64,000 bases of DNA. It comes from Gastracanthus pulcherrimus. Lineage: Eukaryota; Arthropoda; Insecta; Hymenoptera; Pteromalidae. The DNA lies in contig OX424574.1 in NCBI GenBank assembly GCA_949152435.1, forward strand, positions 68,704,988-68,768,987, in the 5' to 3' direction. Positions 57,549 through 64,000 of the stretch are shown one piece after another (positions within the stretch are counted from its first letter, which is position 1; every line of letters starts with the position of its first letter). A program made the translations under genes and the position numbers. The notes under the pieces are model-generated. The model saw nothing but the letters and a program-made list of their open reading frames with translations, was not told the DNA's origin and ran no database searches.

Positions 57549-58842
57549 CGAGGGTAGTTCAATAAGTCTTTAGAATAAAGTATAAAAACAATTTTTTTTG
57601 GGTAAATTTTTTTTTATTTTTCAACATAATCTCCTTGGAGCTCTATACACTTGGTCAATCGCTTTTTAAGTTTTTTTAATCCTTCAGAAAAGTGCGTTTT
57701 CGGAAGTTCCTCAAAATAAGCACTTACAGAGGCAATGACGTCTTCGTTGTCCGTAAATCTCTGTCCACCGAGCCATTTTTTCAAGTTTGGAAATAAGAAA
57801 AAGTCACTGGGGGCTAAATCTGGTGAATACGGTGGGTGTTCGACCAATTCGAATTTTAGTTCTTCAATTTTAGCCATTGAAACGAAACATGTGTGAACTC
57901 GGGCGTTGTCGTGATGAAAGAGAATTTTTTTTCTCGCCAAATGTGGTCGTTTTTTTTTAATTTCTTCTTTCAGCTGCTCTAATAATGATGCATAATACTC
58001 ACCAGTACTTGTTTTACCCTTTTCCAAGTAGTCAATAAGTATAATTCCACGTGCATCCCAAATAACTGTAGCCATAACCTTACCAGCTGACTTTACGGTC
58101 TTTGCCTTCTTTGGAGCTGGTTCGCCTGTGGAAATCCACTGTTTGGATTGTTCCTTTGTCTCAGGAGTGTAGTGGTGTATCCATGTTTCATCCACAGTCA
58201 CAAATCGACGAAAAAATTCCTCAGGATTCCGACTTATGCGCGCCAAAAGAGCCTCAGAGGCGACCACTCTATTGCGTTTATTCTCAGCTGAGAGCAAACG
58301 CGGCACCCATCTTGCCGATAGCTTTTTCATGCCTAATTTTTCATGTAGAATTGAAACTACTGCACCTATAGATATCCTTGTGGCCTCAGCTAACTCACGC
58401 ACTTTTAATCTTCTATCCTTCGACACCATATCGTGGATTTTATTGATGATTTCGGGAGTAGTTGCTTCTACGGGCCTTCCTGAACGTGGTTCGTCACTTA
58501 TTGATGTACGACCACGCTTAAATTCATTTACCCAGTTATAAACCGTTGCTAAGGCAGGGGCAGATGTGCCATGAACTGAGTCCAATTCATTTTTTATTTC
58601 ATATGGAGTTAAACCCTTTAAATGAAAATGTTTAATTACCGCTCTGAACTCATTTTTTTCCATTTTTCTTAACAAGCAATTTTTTTTTTTTCAATTGGTT
58701 ATAAAAACACGTAAACTCAGAAGATGTGGACTGTGACTGCACCATATATCTAGTCGGGAGTGGTGCTGACTGAAAACAGATGATTTGGAGCGATTCGCGC
58801 GCCATCTGTTGGTCATTCTAAAGACTTATTGAACTACCCTCG
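57549..58842 (-). mobile_element. Intact mariner element
   Basis: 1294 bp. The TIRs 57549-57576 and 58815-58842 are perfect 28-bp inverted repeats starting CGAGGGTAGTTCAATAAG. They are flanked by TA at 57547-57548 and 58843-58844. The transposase ORF is complete. Perfect TIRs and an open ORF suggest a recent insertion. Confidence 0.95.
57614..58675 (-). CDS. Mariner transposase
   Basis: 353 residues, the usual length is about 345. The N-terminal paired helix-turn-helix DNA-binding half (residues about 5-120) is followed by WVPRLL, the mariner dimer/linker motif. The catalytic triad is complete: VDETWIHH (first Asp), HHDNARVH (second) and YSPDLAPSDFFLF (third), with 34 residues between the last two, i.e. 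D,D34D. MEKNEFRAVIKHF at residue 5 is the family's usual start, so translation may begin at 58661-58663. It acts in the nucleus on its own TIRs by cut-and-paste at TA. This is the only ORF of the window that looks fully functional. Confidence 0.95.
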   Translation of the reverse strand: MLRKMEKNEFRAVIKHFHLKGLTPYEIKNELDSVHGTSAPALATVYNWVNEFKRGRTSISDEPRSGRPVEATTPEIINKIHDMVSKDRRLKVRELAEATRISIGAVVSILHEKLGMKKLSARWVPRLLSAENKRNRVVASEALLARISRNPEEFFRRFVTVDETWIHHYTPETKEQSKQWISTGEPAPKKAKTVKSAGKVMATVIWDARGIILIDYLEKGKTSTGEYYASLLEQLKEEIKKKRPHLARKKILFHHDNARVHTCFVSMAKIEELKFELVEHPPYSPDLAPSDFFLFPNLKKWLGGQRFTDNEDVIASVSAYFEELPKTHFSEGLKKLKKRLTKCIELQGDYVEK

Positions 58843-59090
58843 TATATAAAGTAGATTGTAAGGATTGCCCAGCTACATATATAGGACTTACAGAACGTAA
58901 ATGTGGAATTAGAAGAAGTGAACATAAAAGAGATGTATTAAATAACAGAATTGCAACTTCAGCTCTAGCGGTCCACGTTGACAAAACAAAACATTCAATC
59001 AATTTTGATTCATTTAAAATTATAGATATAGAAAACAATAGCAGAAAAAGACAATTCTCAGAAGTCCTCAGAATAGGATAGAAGACACTA

Positions 59091-60050
59091 GAAATTTAAT
59101 TAATTTATATAAATACTCCATTAATTTATTAAAAAAACATAAAATGTGATTTTATTGAATTTTAAAAGTTAACTCCGATTTTGTTTATTAACCTCTATTT
59201 GTGACACTTGATGTTGCACTATTACTGATTTACACGGAGAAACTACCGCACTGCTGCGAGCGATGAACTCGTGCTCAGCTGGTCTTCCTGAGAGGAACCC
59301 CCGCGACACGATGCATTGGTTGTGTGTGTGCCTACAGGTACCTACATATGTATGTGTTGGTGCACGAGATCACCAATATACTCGTGCGTGCTGCCTCTTC
59401 CATCATGTGTGTGCGCGTCGCATAAACACGAGCGCTTACAATGGATTCCCTCTCCTTTTCCATTGTTTCCCCTTCTCCGCGGTTTTTCTAATTTTAACGT
59501 ATTGCCTTGATTTCCGCGAACTCACCACTTCACTGTCGGTCCACCCTCGAGTGGTGAAACACCAAGATCGGGCTTTCCATCGCCTGCCGATCCAATGCCA
59601 CTCGTGGGTGTTTGTTACATTATTGGTTAGACACACGTAAGTTTTAATAATAAGTTAAATAAAATATTGTTGTTATTAATAATTGTGGACTTTTCTTGAA
59701 TAATTTATATTTAAAAATAAAATATTTTTTTCCCTATTTAGTTGCCAATTTGTAACTGTTACTGGCTCATAGCAACTATATTGCTAGAGTAGTATTAACA
59801 ATATGCCACTCAGTAACTAGCCGTTCTTTAGACATGGTAGGTTAAATTTTGCTCATCATTTTTATAAATGTTTTTGTAATTTTCATAATTTTTGACTTTT
59901 GTAAATTTTATCATTTTTATAGCCTTGAGAAGGAATCCATAAAAGGGATTCGAAACGTTGGCAAAATAAATAATTTGGTTAACTCGCAGCGAATTGTTGA
60001 GTCAATTTTTACAAACAATATATCTTGTTATATTATATTATGAAAAACTT
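59091..60050 (+). repeat. Terminal repeat region of the second Penelope-like element
   Basis: Corresponds in place to the right arm of the copy at 11.4-12.2 kb: spacer, a GC-rich promoter-like block (59226-59640), then AATAAATAATTTGGTTAACTC. ORFs at 59263-59640 are shadows of the GC-rich block. Confidence 0.6.
59932..59962 (+). ncRNA. Hammerhead-like motif, second Penelope-like element
   Basis: GCC-TTGAGAAG, stem GAATCC/GGATTC with loop ATAAAAG, CGAAAC, then GTTGGC. The first box (TTGAGA) differs from CUGAUGA. The layout is the same as at 12135-12175 although the surrounding sequence is diverged. Confidence 0.4.
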
Positions 60051-60633
60051 AAAAATTTCACTAATATAAATTTAAATTAATTTGCATGTATTTTATTTAT
60101 GTGTTGTACTTTTTACATATTTTTTAGATTTATAATAGTAATAATGAAGATGAATCCAAAAATGTATTTTATAAAATTTCTGTCTTATAAATCTAAATAT
60201 GGTAGCATGTATTTTATTTGTAATAATGTGCACACTTTTTGCATATTATTTAGATTTATAAGAATAATTTATATTATATTAATCAAAAATATAACATTTA
60301 AAACATAAGTCTCATAAATCTAAACAAATTGCATGTATTTTAGTTATGCATACTTTTTGCAAATTATTTAGATGTGTAAGAGTATATAATAAAATGGAAA
60401 AGATTATAATAATTCAATTTCATTAATATCATTAATATAATTTTATATAATATATATTATAAATTTGAATTATATTTTTGTGTATATTTTTAAAATTGAT
60501 TTTAATAATATGATAAATTGTTAAAGTATGTAGAAAATCAGTAAAATGGAATAAACTGCACTGATATATATAATGAATAAAACACTTTATAAATTTATAA
60601 ACATTCACAATTATTATTATAAACAATTTTTAT
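60051..60633. other. AT-rich stretch with 122-125 bp tandem units
   Basis: GCATGTATTTTA marks unit starts at 60084, 60206 and 60331; each unit ends in ATTATTTAGATTTATAAG-like sequence. No gene. Confidence 0.7.
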
Positions 60634-60689
60634 ATGTATAATATGTATATAGAAAAAAAACAAAAATAAAAAATGATAATTAATAGAAA

Positions 60690-60780
60690 TAAGTAAATGA
60701 GGAGGGCATGAGGAGGGCTGGGATGAGGGCTATGGGGAGGATACAAAGAGGAGCGGCGAGAAGGGGCGAGGAGGGCGTAA
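60690..60780. other. Purine-rich tract
   Basis: About 90 bases almost entirely A/G (GAGGAGGGC and GGGGCGAGGAGG blocks) in an AT-rich setting. No coding sense. Confidence 0.6.
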
Positions 60781-60822
60781 ATCTTATAAGATTTACAAAC
60801 AAGTATATAATATAGGAAGATG

Positions 60823-60823
<1 letters not shown>

Positions 60824-60919
<96 letters not shown>

Positions 60920-60920
60920 A
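60824..60920. repeat. (TA)n-(TG)n microsatellite
   Basis: TA run to 60900 followed by TG repeats. The minus ORF 60630-60950 is an artefact of it. Confidence 0.95.
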
Positions 60921-61726
60921 AGTAACGGAGATATATTGGGAATACTCCATACTAGTGCATTTTCTTTGAACTGGGAGCTTTGTATTTTCTTTTCAGTTTT
61001 CTTGAGTTCTTGGGTAAAAGAACGATGGTATATGGTAGTGACTTTGTTTCTTCCATCGATGGATTTTGATAATTAGATGAGCTGTTTTTCATTTTACTGA
61101 CGCACTCGTTTTGTTGACATGAAGCTTTTTGAATTATATTTCCGGGAGTCTTCTGTTTATTTTATAGGATGATTACCAGTAATTACTTGCTATCGGTGAT
61201 CCTAACAAGTAAATGTTAGATGGTGATGTTATCCTTTGGATCTCCCTAACTAAGCATTATTCTTATCCTAATGCTAGTTGTACACGCAGTTGAGTGTTCC
61301 ATATTAAAATCCACTATCGTTGGATTTACGGATGGGGTTGTGTTGACAATGTAGGGGTAACTTCATGTTGAATTCGTCTTTTGGATTAATTTGGGGTTAG
61401 GGAACTGAACAAAAGTAACTGAGGATAGGATCATATATGAAATTTTATAAGTAGGTTAGGATTTTGTTTGGGGATGGTATGTAAATGTCCTGCGATCTTA
61501 CCTTGGTACCAAAGATAATTTAATAACTGGGTATTTAAAGTCAGGTGTGATTTTTATCTTGTTGAATTTGCCTTAATACTGTGTATTCCGAAATTAAGTT
61601 ATTCTGAAATTAACATGCAATCTTATTCTAAGCTATACGTAACTACGCTCGAATGATAAATAACTAACTTATAACTATGGATTCAGGGGTTGAAATACAC
61701 ATGATTTAAAGCATATTACAAAAATT
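60921..61726. other. Non-coding stretch
   Basis: Nothing recognised. Confidence 0.5.
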
Positions 61727-63180
61727 TCAATATATTGGGTCCGTACAAAGTTGGATATCTTTGAGGTCGTCCAAATAACTTGTTTGTGGCGTTGGAGTCC
61801 TTGAATCATCCAATTGGATAAGATTATTCTGGCCCTCTATTTGAGATCTCATTCGAACTAATCGTTCTACTTTTACATCGCTTAGTGTAATGGATCGCTC
61901 GGGGTCCTCATTTAGTGTCTCCGAGCGGCTTGCAATGGTGACAAGGTCCTGGCACGGACTTGGAATCCTTTCGGGTAGGGTCCCTTGATTGTTTTCACGG
62001 TTGGAGTGGTTTCCACCATCTTGGTTGATTTCGTGATTCTCCGGAAATTCAGTTGCATCATTTAGATCCTCAAGAACAGGGTTGTTTCCAGTTGCGCTTT
62101 CATAATTACCATAATTAAACGTGTGTATATGTGCGGTCCATTCCCGTCGCATGATACGATTTTCACATAAGTAATGTACAAACTCCCGGTCAGGATACTC
62201 TTTGGTTAATAGGATTATTTGTAGTTCAATTGTGGTCCTTATACGGGCTAAACGCTGCTTTTGGCATATCATGACATGAGAGCTGAATTTCTTTCGATAC
62301 ACATGCTTTCTACAATCTTCATGGTATCGTATGATTTGACTAAAGTTGGTCCATGGTTCTAGCCTTCTTGGTGGTGCATAAAGTGGTTTATACCCTCTTG
62401 GGCATTGATAGAGAGAGAGAGAGAGCGAGAGAGAGTTTAAGCAGCATCTTGTATATAAATGTACCGAATAAAACCCAAGTACTGGATTTCATAACCTCTG
62501 GGCGTTTCTTTCTTTTTCCTTTTGAGTTACGTATATAATATAATCAATGGGTCCGTGGAATAAGAAGTCTCTATAGTAGTGTTTTAAAGTGGTGCCTCGA
62601 GGGATTTGAACAATAAACGTCGTAGGTCATATGTTTGGTCCTGTGTAGGTCGAAGATGAATATTATTCGATCTTGGTAAATCTGCTTCTCTTCTTATTTG
62701 ATTTTCTTCCATCACTGCTTCTTCAGGCTCTTCATTACCTGACTCATCTTCTTCATTCGGTCTGAATAGCGCTATTGTTTATTGTTAAATCAATAGGCTG
62801 TTGTTCGGTTGTTTCTTCTCTTGAGTTTCTGACTGGGTCCATCAAAGGTTCTTTAACCGGTGCGTATCTGTTAAATGCTGTTAAAGCATGACGGTACAAT
62901 TGGTAAATTACCAATAAGCTTCTAATATTTGGACTGTCTGTCCCCGCAATATCCGGGTATGCGTTATGGGGCCAATTTGTCCAAATAGTGCGATAGCATT
63001 TTCTATGGGTCCTTCATAAAGTATATTTAATTATTTGGATCTTTTTTCAGACCGATAAGGATATCGTAATGTAATATCCAATTGATTCAGAAGTTTCACA
63101 GCGTCGTCGGCGCTTGGGGTGAGATCCATAGTTCTATAATAAAGGGATTTTAAGGAATGAGTCCTTGGTCCTTTAGAAAT
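61727..63180 (-). pseudogene. Unrecognised degenerate coding region (possibly retroelement gag)
   Basis: Minus-strand reading in several frames: near 63120 MDLTPSADDAVKLLNQLD, then TNWPHNAYPDIAGTDSPN, VIYQLYRHALTAFNRYAPV, further down YKPLYAPPRRLEPWTNFS, and the open 61727-62302 (191 residues: basic, Leu-rich start, then acidic Asn/Glu-rich tail). The pieces follow one another in the same direction across frameshifts and a GA microsatellite (62409-62434). A gag-like origin is a guess; no zinc knuckle or capsid motif is seen. Confidence 0.4.
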
Positions 63181-63199
63181 TTTATGTACTTTTGTCTAG

Positions 63200-63412
63200 T
63201 TAGTTATAGAAAGGGGTATTAGTTAGTCCATAAGGCAATTTAGCGAATGTTAAGGTTTTGGGTGTGTAGATTAGTAATTGATTAGTGTTTAATAGTACTT
63301 TATGGGAACAATGAAATTCAGGGGAAATGGTTCGGTTACATGGTGATTTCCTTAAGGTATCGTCTACATTGGGTACAGAGACAACAGGTAAATGAAGGTC
63401 ATACAATTCCAT
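63200..63412 (-). pseudogene. Short unrecognised ORF with RT-like end
   Basis: 70 residues ending TFAKLPYGLTNTPF, which resembles the gypsy RT motif FxxLPFGLTNAP. Upstream residues do not match RT, so it may be chance. Confidence 0.25.
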
Positions 63413-63420
63413 AGCTAAAT

Positions 63421-64000
63421 AAAAATCTGAAAAATAAAATTCTACTACTATTATAATAAGGTTATATTATTATTAAAATATTAAGACATGCTGGAATAAA
63501 GCGTATTAGATTTAAAATTACATTAAATGTATGTATTGATGTATTTTGCTAAACAAAAATCAAACAGTCACATTCCTCCTTGATTTCATAAGTATTGCTC
63601 ATTTCACTATGATTCTAAAATCGTTTAATGTTATAGATATATAAGTTAACGATGAGATTCAAAGCTAAGTAAGTATTGTCAATTTCATCATAATTTTTTA
63701 AATCTAAAGGATCCCCCCCCCCCCCCCCCCCCGTTACGAATGTTTGTTGTTCTCAGTAAACTTTTTAAGGGATAAGGTTATGAGAATTTTAGGTTAGAAA
63801 GGAGAAATATCAGGTAGTGTGTATTTAGTAATGGTAGTGCTTCTCATCACTTATTTCGCTTAAAAAGGGTAGAATAGATTTCGTTTAGTTTTAGAATGAT
63901 TTGACTTGACTATCAAGTTAAATAGAATTCTATAAGTTAAGAAAAATTTATCTTGCAGGATTTAAAGCCATTTAAAGTTATGAGCAGGCGTTTTTTTTAA
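63421..64000. other. AT-rich stretch with a 20-C run
   Basis: Homopolymer C at 63713-63732. No coding region seen. Confidence 0.6.

Larger units (their letters stand above)
57099..59090 (+). pseudogene. Penelope-like RT thumb/linker and GIY-YIG endonuclease, split by mariner
   Basis: 57099-57547 covers the RT thumb and linker (YINFASHHPLSQKIAII, FNDMIKLGKDRLNKLEICN). After the mariner, 58845-59082 continues with the GIY-YIG endonuclease (ATYIGLTERKCGIRRSEH with its Arg and Glu, then TSALAVHVDKTKH). Removing the mariner and one TA rejoins the frame at the same place as in the copy at 11165. The RT fingers and palm are absent. Confidence 0.85.

Noticed and set aside
63713..63732. 20-base C run as functional G-quadruplex or telomeric tract
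   Set aside because: A single homopolymer in AT-rich DNA, which can also be a sequencing or assembly artefact.

Overview
This is eukaryotic, arthropod-type repeat DNA, and I see no convincing host gene. It is AT-rich and full of microsatellites. Essentially every recognisable coding stretch belongs to a transposable element: Ty3/gypsy with captured envelope, BEL/Pao, Penelope-like, CR1/jockey-type LINE, mariner, Mutator-like, a pogo/Tigger-like TIR element and a tRNA-derived SINE. That mix fits an insect; a hymenopteran is my guess, not something the sequence proves.

Layout. 1-2.9 kb: broken C-terminal half of an envelope-like glycoprotein, a polypurine tract and a probable LTR carrying a long hairpin. 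4.9-6.2 kb: LINE fragment (minus strand). 7.3-19.2 kb: a nest of inverted repeats. A 20-bp satellite family occurs in opposite orientations at the two ends, a TIR pair lies at 9.27 and 18.1 kb, and inside are a pogo-like element holding a Penelope-like element with inverted terminal repeats, then a 5' LINE portion (ORF1, endonuclease, start of RT). 19.2-36.0 kb: one decayed minus-strand gypsy element (LTR, env-like, integrase, RT/RNase H, protease, multi-zinc-knuckle Gag, LTR), interrupted by a young, internally deleted BEL/Pao element (25.4-29.0), a 2.2-kb long-inverted-repeat element with a SINE at its centre (29.6-31.7) and a MITE (33.6-34.4).

36.8-53.5 kb: a 14.7-kb minus-strand gypsy element sits in a TTTTTAACT-type array. 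It has 4-bp target duplications (CGTT), 1.4-1.6 kb LTRs, a tRNA-Lys-type primer site, a SAP-like and Ser/Arg-rich Gag, two zinc knuckles, protease and almost continuous pol. Two features are not explained by ordinary coding content. First, a 2.9-kb leader array contains about 25 exact matches to the three-unit heat-shock element pattern. Second, a short motif (GTCGCT on the plus strand, AGCGAC in the sense strand) occurs about 50 times across LTRs, leader and genes, in all three codon frames and on one strand only. These are the best candidates for something undescribed.

53.8-64 kb: Mutator-like transposase remnant with its catalytic middle deleted; a Penelope-like copy whose two halves point in opposite directions; an intact 1.29-kb mariner with perfect 28-bp TIRs inserted in that copy; AT-rich tandem repeats; and an unrecognised degenerate coding region at the right edge.

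How the parts relate: the order of insertion can be read from the nesting. The mariner is younger than the Penelope copy, the BEL element is younger than the gypsy-env element, and the 14.7-kb gypsy is younger than the TTTTTAACT array. The only ORF that looks fully intact is the mariner transposase.
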